Below, one piece after another: positions 1 through 5,764 of a stretch of 7,639 bases of DNA. Where the stretch lies: positions 1-7,639 of the forward strand of contig CATOLK010000052.1 in NCBI GenBank assembly GCA_951801155.1. The letters run 5' to 3'. The number at the start of each line of letters is the position of its first letter. Position 1 is the first letter of the stretch. The stretch is from an uncultured Rickettsiales bacterium. GTDB lineage: Bacteria > Pseudomonadota > Alphaproteobacteria > Rickettsiales > UBA1997. The notes under the pieces are model-generated. The model saw only the letters and a program-made list of their open reading frames with translations. It was not told the origin of the DNA and did not search any database. The position numbers and the translations under genes are program-made.

Positions 1-60
1 GATTTTCTAGTAAGATAAACTTACAAGAAAATCTAATCTGGAATGACGTAAATAAAGGGA
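1..60 (+). repeat. Broken right end of a palindromic repeat element
   Basis: Bases 1-33 form a hairpin: GATTTTCT pairs with AGAAAATC, then after one A/A mismatch GTAAG pairs with CTTAC. The stretch 1-76 matches 399-475, the right-hand hairpin and tail of the full element downstream, with few differences. The hairpin is followed by the family tail CTGGAATGACGTAAATAAAG. The window therefore opens inside another copy of the same element, whose left part lies outside. No coding sequence is present. Confidence 0.8.
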
Positions 61-205
61 AATTAATAAAATAAACAAGTTTATTAAGAAAATCTAATCT
101 GGAATGATTAAATAACGAAAAATCAAAGAATAAACAAGTTTATCAAGAAATTTTAATCTAGAATGACGTAAATAAAGGAAAATTAAAGAACAAACAATAA
201 TAAAA
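25..205 (+). repeat. Three tandem repeat units of 59-61 bp
   Basis: Units start at 25, 86 and 145 with AAGAAAATCTAATCTGGAA or a close variant (spacings 61 and 59). Each continues into an A-rich tail of type GACGTAAATAAAGGAAAATT. Between units lies the small palindrome ATAAACAAGTTTAT (71-84 and 130-143). The units correspond to one hairpin arm plus the tail of the palindromic element, so they look like stacked partial copies. The third unit differs most (ATCTAGAATG instead of ATCTGGAATG) and runs into unrelated sequence before 217. Confidence 0.8.
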
Positions 206-216
206 ACCCTCCTGTC

Positions 217-442
217 ATTCCAGATCAACAATTTCTTAGCGATTTATTGCTTAGAAATTGTTGATCTGGAATCCAGCAATAAATTACTTTAATAGTGGAA
301 AAAAAATATTAATAATTTTTCTATATTTTGTAATATAAAAAAACTTTAAAATATTTTTTTATATTTAACTTTGTTTATATTACTGGATTCCACATTAAGA
401 TTTTCTAGTAAGACAAGCTTACAAGAAATTCTAATCTGGAAT
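217..442 (+). mobile_element. Composite palindromic element, full left copy (MITE-like)
   Basis: The element has three parts. Hairpin A (217-272) has a perfect 20-bp stem beginning ATTCCAGATCAACA, then a T/T mismatch and an AGC/GCT inner stem. The core (273-386) starts CCAGCAATAAATTAC and ends CTGG. Hairpin B (387-442) is imperfect, running from ATTCCACATTAAG to AATCTGGAAT with an inner GTAAG/CTTAC stem. The outer borders read TGTCATTCC and GGAATGACG, so the ends are inverted repeats; the core borders CCAG/CTGG are also inverted. A second copy lies at 7346-7565 in the same orientation. It encodes nothing, which fits a MITE or palindromic intergenic repeat. The GTCATTCC...GGAATCCAG pattern recalls repeats such as neisserial dRS3, but homology is not shown. 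Confidence 0.8.
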
Positions 443-556
443 GACGTAAATAACGGAAAATTAAAGAATAAACAATTATAAAAATAAATAATTTTAAAAT
501 ACAAATAATACTATTTGATATGTAAATGGGCAGTACCACAATACAAAAAATTTTTC
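443..556. other. Intergenic tail of the element, no gene seen
   Basis: The first 35 or so bases are the usual element tail (GACGTAAATAACGGAAAATT and an AAAGAATAAACAA-type end). The rest, up to the promoter of the Sel1 gene, shows no reading frame, hairpin or other signal that I can support. Confidence 0.5.
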
Positions 557-588
557 TTGACTTTTATTAATTAAATAATGATGATAAT
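557..588 (+). promoter_or_regulatory. Putative sigma-70-type promoter of the Sel1-repeat gene
   Basis: TTGACT at 557-562 is a good -35 box, and the same TTGACTTT block precedes the ankyrin gene and tRNA-Ala. The -10 is less certain. GATGAT at 580-585 has ideal 17-bp spacing but matches 4 of 6. GATAAT at 583-588 matches 5 of 6 but at 20 bp. Either would give a leader of about 30 bases before the ATG at 626, with AGGGAG at 615-620 as ribosome binding site. Confidence 0.55.
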
Positions 589-593
589 TATCA
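582..593. promoter_or_regulatory. Perfect 12-bp palindrome over the -10 region
   Basis: TGATAATTATCA is a perfect inverted repeat overlapping the likely -10/start region of the Sel1 gene, a classic operator position. It resembles half-sites of Fur-type boxes (GATAAT and TTATC), but the spacing does not fit a full Fur box and such A+T palindromes arise easily here. The regulator is unknown. Confidence 0.25.
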
Positions 594-625
594 ATTACAA
601 AATTAATAATAATTAGGGAGATTTT

Positions 626-2281
626 ATGTCAGACCAAAGAGAAAGTAAAAGTGTTGCAGATATGGTTGAATTATTCGATCAAATATTACCGCAAGGAATT
701 GTTTATATGGAAGGAGAATTCGAAACTTTAAGGAAGAAAATAAGTAATAAAAAAGCCAATCCTACTCCAGAAGAATATATGAGATACGCTGATTTATTAT
801 TAGAAAATGGAAGATTACAAATAGTAGATAAAATAAAAACAGCCGCAGATTATTATAAAAAAGCAGCAGATAAAGGCAATGTTGAATCTATGCTTAGATA
901 TGCTAAAATAATGTTTGTTAATGATAGAATTGGTAATAAAAGAGAAACAATAAAATATTATACTAAAGCAGCAAAAGAAGGTAGCACTAGAGCCATGGTT
1001 GAACTTGCTACTTTTTATACTGATAATCCTAAAAAAGCAGAAAAATATTATTTGGACGCAATAGATAAAGGTGATGCCGAAGCCATGTATAATTATTCGG
1101 TTCAACTTTCAAATCCAACAGATAGAAAGGATATAATAACTGACAAAGAAAAATCACTTCATTATTGCAAACTTGCAGCTGATAGTGGTCATATCGAAGC
1201 TATAAAAGTATACGCTAATATGTTATACAATGGCGATGGCATTGAACAAAACAAAGCAATGGCAGCAGAATATTATAAGGAAGCAGCTGAAAGAGAAGAT
1301 ATCCCTAGTATGAGACTTTATGCTGATATGTTATACAATGGCGATGGCATTGAACAAAACAAAGCAATGGCAGCAGAATACTATAAAAAAATATTTGAAA
1401 CTCCTAAAAAAAATGATACTCATGAAAAATTAATTATTGATACTAAAGTAGTATATGCTAATATACTATACAATGGCGATGGTATTAATCAAGATAAAGT
1501 AAAAGCGGCAGAATACTATAAAGAAGCATCTGAAGAATTAAATGGTTTTGCATGTTTTCTTTATGCTAATATGCTTTATTCTGGTGACGGCATAGAACAA
1601 AATAAAGCAGAAGCAGCTAAATATTATAAAGAAACAATTAAAATTTTAAGTGAAGACACACAAGAATATATTACAGCATATCTTAATTATTGTGATATAT
1701 TATTTACTATGAATGAAGAAGAAAATATAAATGAAGCAATATTTAACTATAAATTACTTGCAGATAAAGGTAATGTTGAAGCTATAAAAAAATATGCAGA
1801 TATATTATTTACTGGAAATAACGGATCTCCAAAAAATGAAAAAGAAGCGTTAAAATATTACAAAAAATTAGCAGACAAAACAGATAATATTGAAGCAATA
1901 ATTTCTTATGCTGATAAAACATATGATATTTATAAAGACGAAACTAACGAACAAATTAAAAAAGAAAAAATAAAAGAAACTGAAGAGTATTATAAAAGAG
2001 CAATTAATAAAGATAGTTTAGAAGCTATGGAAAAATATGGAAATTTATTATATAATACAGACAGAAAAACAGAAGCTTTTTTTACTTATGATTTCCTATT
2101 ATCGAATGAAAATCTTGCTTTAAATGAAATAAGAGCAAGAATTATACGAAAATGTCTTAATATGTTAAAAACAAAAGAAGTAAATCTTGAACCAGCTAAA
2201 GAAGCGGAAGAAATAAAAAAATACGAAAATGCAATTAATAGTTTAAATGATACTGTTCTGCCTAAAAATATAGAAATATAA
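626..2281 (+). CDS. Sel1-repeat (tetratricopeptide-like) protein
   Basis: This is a 551-residue protein built from about a dozen Sel1-like helical repeats of 30-45 residues, from around residue 46 to 490. The recurring pattern is (A)xxxYAxxLYxGDGIxQxxxxAAxYYKxAAxxG. The clearest copies lie at about 190-225, 226-262, 272-306 and 308-345; outer repeats are more diverged. The first 45 residues are unique. The last 60 (about 490-551) are helical and charged. There is no signal peptide or membrane segment, so it is cytoplasmic or exported by a secretion system that needs no N-terminal signal. Sel1 repeats act as protein-binding scaffolds, and in intracellular bacteria such as Legionella they occur in host-interaction factors. 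An effector role here is inference. The start is supported by AGGGAG five bases upstream. Two neighbouring repeats are almost identical at DNA level. A strong hairpin terminator follows, so it is probably a single-gene unit. Confidence 0.9.
   Translation: MSDQRESKSVADMVELFDQILPQGIVYMEGEFETLRKKISNKKANPTPEEYMRYADLLLENGRLQIVDKIKTAADYYKKAADKGNVESMLRYAKIMFVNDRIGNKRETIKYYTKAAKEGSTRAMVELATFYTDNPKKAEKYYLDAIDKGDAEAMYNYSVQLSNPTDRKDIITDKEKSLHYCKLAADSGHIEAIKVYANMLYNGDGIEQNKAMAAEYYKEAAEREDIPSMRLYADMLYNGDGIEQNKAMAAEYYKKIFETPKKNDTHEKLIIDTKVVYANILYNGDGINQDKVKAAEYYKEASEELNGFACFLYANMLYSGDGIEQNKAEAAKYYKETIKILSEDTQEYITAYLNYCDILFTMNEEENINEAIFNYKLLADKGNVEAIKKYADILFTGNNGSPKNEKEALKYYKKLADKTDNIEAIISYADKTYDIYKDETNEQIKKEKIKETEEYYKRAINKDSLEAMEKYGNLLYNTDRKTEAFFTYDFLLSNENLALNEIRARIIRKCLNMLKTKEVNLEPAKEAEEIKKYENAINSLNDTVLPKNIEI
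1214..1386 (+). repeat. Recent duplication of one Sel1 repeat inside the gene
   Basis: The 65-bp stretch at 1214-1278 recurs at 1322-1386, exactly 108 bp (36 codons) later, with only two differences (AAT/GAT and TAT/TAC). The other Sel1 repeats in the gene share the protein pattern but have diverged in DNA. This points to a recent in-frame duplication or gene conversion, able to add or lose a repeat by slippage or recombination. Confidence 0.85.
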
Positions 2282-2319
2282 TAACTATTAACTATTGGTA
2301 ATTTATTTATATTTTAATC

Positions 2320-2373
2320 ACTAAATTCTCTTTATTTAAAATAGAAAGAGAATTTAGTTTAAATATTTTTTTT
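2320..2373 (+). terminator. Rho-independent-type terminator after the Sel1 gene
   Basis: A perfect 14-bp stem pairs ACTAAATTCTCTTT (2320-2333) with AAAGAGAATTTAGT (2345-2358) around an 11-base loop. It starts 39 bases past the stop codon. A short A-rich gap and an eight-T run (2366-2373) follow. The stem is A+T-rich and the T run does not directly abut it, but the perfect pairing and position support termination before the ankyrin gene promoter. Confidence 0.7.
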
Positions 2374-2382
2374 AAAATTTTG

Positions 2383-2409
2383 TTGACTTTATATTAAATA
2401 TGTTATTAA
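2383..2409 (+). promoter_or_regulatory. Putative promoter of the ankyrin-type gene
   Basis: TTGACT at 2383-2388 is a good -35 box within the TTGACTTT block seen at two other promoters here. A possible extended -10 is TGT followed by TATTAA at 2404-2409, with 15-bp spacing. The promoter begins just after the upstream terminator, which supports separate transcription of this gene. Confidence 0.5.
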
Positions 2410-2428
2410 TTATTAATTGTAATAATTA
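2407..2428. promoter_or_regulatory. Inverted repeat in the ankyrin gene leader
   Basis: TAATTATTA and TAATAATTA form perfect 9-bp arms around ATTG, between the likely -10 box and the AGGA ribosome binding site at 2431-2434. It could be an operator or a small RNA hairpin close to the start codon. Because it is almost pure A+T, chance occurrence is possible. Confidence 0.25.
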
Positions 2429-2440
2429 TAAGGAAAACTT

Positions 2441-4222
2441 ATGTCAGAAACTATAAATATTGAATTAATTAGAAATTCTGAAATTTTAATTAATTTTATA
2501 AAAGAAAATAATTTGAAAGAGGTTTTTAAATTATTATCACAACCAATTGATTTTGACGAAAAAACTTTAGAAAATACACTTGAAGAATCTATTTTTCATA
2601 TAGCAATTAAAAATAATAACATAATAATGTTTAATATTTTGTATAAGAGCTTTCCAAAAATCCTAGACAATGTCATTAATAAAAAAATTACAATTGTAGA
2701 GAATGGAGAAGAAATCAAGAAATCGATGCTTCAAATGTGTGCCGAAAAAGGATATGTAGAATTGGTTAATCTATTGTTATCGAAAGATAATATAGATTAT
2801 AATTTGGAAAATTTAATTAATTATCTCATTGAAGGAGGTGTGGATAGTCCTAAAATAAAAAATATAATTGAAGAATATAATATTGAAAAGAAAATAGATA
2901 CTAAAATTATTGATACAATATTAGGTTTAACTAGAAAATATAACGATGAAACTATATGTAGATATGCCATCAATAGAAATGATATAGAAGGTTTAAAGTT
3001 TCTAATAAAATTCTATGAAAGTTTAGAATTGTATGCCGATATACTTTATATGGCAGAGCAAAAAGGAAAAGAAGATATAATTACAAATTTAATTGATGAT
3101 TTTGTTTTCCCTTCAAGAAATATTCAAGATGATGAGGGAAATACGTTACTTCATTATGCAGTTTTGGAATGTAGTTTGGAAACTATTTTATACCTAATTG
3201 AAAAGGGAGCGGAGGCAAATATAAAAAATTATAATAATCTAACTCCAGCTGATTTGATATTTTGCATTGAAGACAATCCCGGTCCAGATTATGAAACAAT
3301 TGCAGATTTATTATTGAACGAAGAATACTTGAGACACATAAGAACAGATCAATTAGAATATGAAAGAATAGTTAATGAAGGTATTCAAAGAGAAATGGGT
3401 TTAACGGAAAGATCTGAAAATCAAGATATTTTAAATATAGTTGAAAATTTTAACCAACAGCAAAGAGAAACTAATAATAGACAAAGAACTGTAGATAGTC
3501 ATGATATTTCTGTAAAAAAACGAGCATTAAATTCAATAAAATCTTTTGATAATAATAGTAATTTGGCAAGTGTATATGGAGGAGGTCTGATACATTGTAT
3601 GACTTATCATATTGATAATTTAAATTACGATTATACAGTAGATCCAATATGGCAATTTTTCAAAAATATAGATATTATTATAGCTGATAATTCTAAAACA
3701 TTAGAAAAAACTATTGAAGAAATTTATAAATTAAAGGAAAGTTACAAATTGGAAGTTATAAAAACATTAAACAATTTATCAGAGGAAGATTATAGTGTAT
3801 TTAAAACAATTTTTTCAATGCAAAAAATAAAAGAAAAAATGAATAGATTATCTGCTAATTTATATGAATTTGTAATTGAAGATTTTTTAATAGAGAATGT
3901 AAATATTATTGATAAAATAAGAAATATTTTTCCTAAAGGTAATAATTTAAAAATTAATATGGAAAAACTGATTGATTTTATACCATTTAATGAAGATAAA
4001 AATATAAATTATGAAAAATTATCAAATATGCTTATTATTGCTAATAATATATTACCAGAAAATAAATTCAATATTTTATTGGATATTTTAGAAAAAGACT
4101 TTGGTTATAAAGTAAAGAAGAAAAAAGATAAAAAAGATTTTAGTGATACTTTGACAAGTTTGGAATTGGAAATAGATGGTAAAATATTGGATAATGAAAA
4201 AGATGTTGAAGTTAAAAAGTAG
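2441..4222 (+). CDS. Ankyrin-repeat-like protein with an orphan C-terminal half
   Basis: This 593-residue protein has no signal peptide or membrane helix. The best ankyrin repeat is at residues 229-274: an EGNTLLHYAV helix start, an L..LIEKGAEANIKN turn, then NLTPADL opening the next unit. Weaker repeat-like segments lie at about 49-80 (ESIFHIAIKNNN), 94-130 (KSMLQMCAEKGYVELVNLLL) and 170-195. A Q/N/R-rich linker (about 325-360) leads to a C-terminal region of about 230 residues that is helical, charged and K/E-rich. I recognise no domain there; it ends in a lysine-rich tail. Ankyrin repeats bind proteins, and in intracellular bacteria they are common in secreted effectors; that role is inferred. 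The start has AGGA six bases upstream. The gene shares promoter block, leader style and ATGTCAGA start with the Sel1 gene. No clear terminator follows. Ankyrin family: fairly sure; function: unknown. Confidence 0.85.
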   Translation: MSETINIELIRNSEILINFIKENNLKEVFKLLSQPIDFDEKTLENTLEESIFHIAIKNNNIIMFNILYKSFPKILDNVINKKITIVENGEEIKKSMLQMCAEKGYVELVNLLLSKDNIDYNLENLINYLIEGGVDSPKIKNIIEEYNIEKKIDTKIIDTILGLTRKYNDETICRYAINRNDIEGLKFLIKFYESLELYADILYMAEQKGKEDIITNLIDDFVFPSRNIQDDEGNTLLHYAVLECSLETILYLIEKGAEANIKNYNNLTPADLIFCIEDNPGPDYETIADLLLNEEYLRHIRTDQLEYERIVNEGIQREMGLTERSENQDILNIVENFNQQQRETNNRQRTVDSHDISVKKRALNSIKSFDNNSNLASVYGGGLIHCMTYHIDNLNYDYTVDPIWQFFKNIDIIIADNSKTLEKTIEEIYKLKESYKLEVIKTLNNLSEEDYSVFKTIFSMQKIKEKMNRLSANLYEFVIEDFLIENVNIIDKIRNIFPKGNNLKINMEKLIDFIPFNEDKNINYEKLSNMLIIANNILPENKFNILLDILEKDFGYKVKKKKDKKDFSDTLTSLELEIDGKILDNEKDVEVKK

Positions 4223-4431
4223 ACATTTTTATTGAAAATATATATTAAGACTTTCTGCGTAAAAAATTACATAATTGTTAATAATATTTAGGTAATTTAA
4301 AACTCTATAAAAATAAAATCATTATCACAGAATTTAAATTTTCTTGATTTACTTATTATTGTATTTTGAATGTTAAAATTGATTTTATTACATCAAAGAG
4401 GTTTTTATCTTTTATAATTTCTTTGCTATAC
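4223..4431. other. Intergenic region after the ankyrin gene, nothing recognised
   Basis: This is non-coding, A+T-rich sequence with stops in all frames. I see no convincing terminator hairpin after the ankyrin gene. The longest ATG-started frame I read in the middle, near 4370, has about 15 codons and no ribosome binding site, so it is not called as a gene. Confidence 0.5.
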
Positions 4432-4575
4432 TCTAGTAAATTCTAATCTAATATTTCATTTAAATATTAACCGCTTAAACTTAATTTTCCAACATTTTTA
4501 TCTTAACAAATTAATAATAACTAAAAATAATAAAAATTTTAAGTTAAAATCAGATTAGAATTGATAAATTATTAT
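4432..4575. repeat. Decayed copy of the palindromic element
   Basis: AATTCTAATCT (4439-4449) and AGATTAGAATT (4552-4562) are perfect 11-bp inverted arms enclosing 102 bp, close to the 110-114 bp core of the full elements. The right part (4551-4575, CAGATTAGAATT then GATAAATTATT) closely follows hairpin A of the right copy at 7350-7376, with ACTT missing. The left part (TCTAGTAAATTCTAATCT) resembles the second half of a hairpin. The outer ATTCC/GGAAT ends are lost, and the interior is not clearly alignable, so the copy is old or rearranged. Confidence 0.5.
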
Positions 4576-4622
4576 TTATAAACTTTTCGAATTGTAATTC
4601 CAAAATTTTTTCAATAATTTCC

Positions 4623-4650
4623 TTGACTTTTACATATTAATTATTAAAAT
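4623..4650 (+). promoter_or_regulatory. Promoter of tRNA-Ala
   Basis: TTGACT at 4623-4628 and TAAAAT at 4645-4650 are separated by 16 bp and lie ten bases before the mature tRNA 5' end. Both boxes match the housekeeping consensus 5 of 6. The -35 block is the same as at the Sel1 and ankyrin genes. Confidence 0.65.
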
Positions 4651-4659
4651 TCCCTGTGA

Positions 4660-4736
4660 GGGGACATAGCTCAGTTGGCTAGAGCATCTGCTTTGCACGC
4701 AGGGGGTCGTGGGTTCGAATCCCATTGTCTCCACCA
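4660..4736 (+). tRNA. tRNA-Ala (anticodon TGC)
   Basis: A complete 77-base tRNA folds as a standard cloverleaf. The acceptor GGGGACA pairs with TGTCTCC, the D arm is GCTC/GAGC, the anticodon arm is TCTGC/GCAGG around TTTGCAC, and the T arm is GTGGG/CCCAT around TTCGAAT. The anticodon TGC is at 4694-4696. The acceptor has the G3-U70 wobble that defines alanine identity. Discriminator A and CCA are encoded. It reads Ala GCN codons, chiefly GCA. It stands alone, with its own promoter, not inside an rRNA operon. No clear terminator is visible after it. Confidence 0.97.
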
Positions 4737-4845
4737 ATAAAAAATTTATCAATTCTTACATCCCTAATTCATATCTTTACTAAGTCAACATAAAATTATC
4801 ATAATACTAAATTTTATATACTATTTATTATAAATAATAAAAAGC

Positions 4846-4863
4846 ATATTTTTTAAAAAATAT
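4846..4863. repeat. 18-bp perfect A+T palindrome
   Basis: ATATTTTTTAAAAAATAT at 4846-4863 is a perfect palindrome ending two bases before the putative ARG box. It contains only A and T, so it may be chance, or a bent-DNA or cruciform-prone segment in the upstream region of argR. It could also weakly end tRNA transcripts. Confidence 0.35.
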
Positions 4864-4864
4864 T

Positions 4865-4882
4865 AATGAATTAATTTTCATA
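4865..4882 (+). promoter_or_regulatory. Putative ARG box (ArgR operator) upstream of argR
   Basis: AATGAATTAATTTTCATA matches the E. coli ARG box pattern wnTGAATwwwwATTCAnw at every position but one (TTTCA for ATTCA). Three bases further on, the usual spacing between paired ARG boxes, a half-site TGTAT (4888-4892) follows TGAAT in four of five bases, although its other half is poor. It lies 135 bp before the argR start and upstream of the likely promoters. Autoregulation by ArgR is known in other bacteria; here it is inferred, and the A+T-rich background weakens the match. Confidence 0.45.
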
Positions 4883-4917
4883 AAAATTGTATATTAACTA
4901 GAAAAATAAGTATTTAT

Positions 4918-4969
4918 TTGACCTGAAAAAAAATTAAATTTTTATATAAAAAAGGTTGTATTTTATAAT
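4918..4969 (+). promoter_or_regulatory. Candidate promoter(s) of argR
   Basis: Two candidates overlap. TTGACC (4918-4923) is a good -35 box with TTTATA (4941-4946) at 17 bp or TATATA (4943-4948) at 19 bp. Separately, a perfect TATAAT lies at 4964-4969 with only a weak -35. Transcripts would have a leader of about 40-65 bases. Confidence 0.45.
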
Positions 4970-5016
4970 TTAATATATTATTATTAGTTATACAAAAATT
5001 TTTAAAAGGATTAATT

Positions 5017-5469
5017 ATGAAATTAGAATATATTATTAAGAATTTAATTCAAAATAATAAAATTAAAACTCAACTGGAGTTAACTAATATTTTATATAAG
5101 AAAGGTTTTAGTACAACACAATCAAATATCTCGAGAATTTTAAAAAAATTAAATACTGTAAAAATTCTTGATGAAAATAAAGAAACCTACTATGTTATAC
5201 ATAATAAACCTCTAGAACTCACAAATTGGATAAAAAATTTAATTTTAAGTATAGATGTAAATGGTGACAATATAATTATAAAAACATACAACAATGCAGC
5301 TCAACTAATAAATCAAATATTAAATGAGAGAAATATTAATAACCTAGAGGCAACAATTGCCAGTAACAATATTATTATAGTTATACCTGAAAACATAAGT
5401 AAAATTAATGAGTTGGCAGATAATTTAAAAATTTTATTTTACTATATCGATGTAAAGCAAGCGCTGTAA
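5017..5469 (+). CDS. argR: ArgR-family transcriptional regulator (arginine repressor)
   Basis: The 150-residue length fits ArgR (about 150-156). Residues 1-62 form the winged helix-turn-helix: QLELTNILYKKGF, then the recognition helix TQSNISRILKKL (34-45), matching the family TQ(A/S)xxSRxL motif. Residues 72-150 match the hexamer/ligand domain: IKNLILSID, a GDNIIIKT strand, AAQLIN (94-99) and the ATIASNNIIIVIP strand (112-124). ArgR normally binds arginine and represses biosynthesis or controls uptake. The aspartate pair of the family GTIAGDD motif (Asp128/129 in E. coli) is Asn117/Asn118 here, with Ser116 for Gly, so arginine binding may be changed. The family Gln is kept (Gln96). AAGGA six bases upstream supports the start. 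No arginine genes adjoin it. A near-consensus ARG box lies upstream, suggesting autoregulation. Family: confident; arginine as ligand: uncertain. Confidence 0.85.
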   Translation: MKLEYIIKNLIQNNKIKTQLELTNILYKKGFSTTQSNISRILKKLNTVKILDENKETYYVIHNKPLELTNWIKNLILSIDVNGDNIIIKTYNNAAQLINQILNERNINNLEATIASNNIIIVIPENISKINELADNLKILFYYIDVKQAL

Positions 5470-5556
5470 TAACGAATTTGTAAGATATTAATAAATATTT
5501 GTATAAAATTTTCACAAAAAATATTCAAAAAAATAAAAGCTTTTAATATTTTTAAT

Positions 5557-5582
5557 AGGAAGCGTATTGAGGTACGTTTCCT
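5557..5582 (+). terminator. Hairpin after argR, probable terminator
   Basis: GGAAGCGTA (5558-5566) pairs with TACGTTTCC (5573-5581), with one G-T wobble, around loop TTGAGG; A5557-T5582 adds a pair. It lies about 90 bases after the argR stop and is among the few G+C-containing stems in the window. The following TTTATT is only a weak T tract, so termination may be partial. It lies between convergent genes. Confidence 0.5.
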
Positions 5583-5627
5583 TTATTAAGAATATAAAAA
5601 ATTTGAGGTATTTTAAAGTAAGATTCG

Positions 5628-5740
5628 TTTTTTGTAAAAAATTATATTTTCTATAGCTTTTTTAATTATCTTTAATGTTATTGATAAATATGTAATTTTT
5701 TATGCAGGAGGTTTATTAGTATTTATAATTTTACAAAAAA
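5628..5740. repeat. Inverted repeat between convergent genes
   Basis: TTTTTTGTAAAAAATTATA (5628-5646) and TATAATTTTACAAAAAA (5724-5740) are inverted copies, differing by a two-base insertion. They enclose about 77 bases that contain a perfect AGGAGG (5706-5711) with no reading frame after it. The space between argR and the minus-strand gene holds no gene that I can support. The repeat might help transcription end from both sides, but its A+T content makes chance possible. Confidence 0.35.
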
Positions 5741-5764
5741 AAATATAATTGTTCTTACTACTTT

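Noticed and set aside
1..205. CRISPR array suggested by regular 59-61 bp spacing
   Set aside because: The whole unit is repeated, with no unique spacers between short repeats, and no cas genes are present. The units are parts of the palindromic element.
574..593. Full Fur box before the Sel1 gene
   Set aside because: Only one GATAAT hexamer is exact. The 19-bp consensus is matched at roughly two thirds of its positions, which is weak in such A+T-rich DNA.
815..1105. Minus-strand frame of 96 codons inside the Sel1 gene
   Set aside because: It lies wholly within a clear repeat-protein gene, is Ile/Phe/Cys-rich as expected for an antisense shadow, and has no independent start signal.
3263..3286. 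IEDNPGP in the ankyrin-type protein resembles the 2A ribosome-skipping motif D(V/I)ExNPGP
   Set aside because: The leading Asp is Cys here, the upstream helix typical of 2A is not evident, and 2A does not work on bacterial ribosomes. It is most likely a coincidence in a loop after the ankyrin repeat.
4370..4417. Short frame of about 15 codons in the ankyrin-tRNA intergenic region
   Set aside because: It has no ribosome binding site, is too short, and shows no coding pattern.
4660..4736. tRNA-Ala as an integration site of a genomic island
   Set aside because: I see no repeated copy of the tRNA 3' end elsewhere in the window and no integrase gene.
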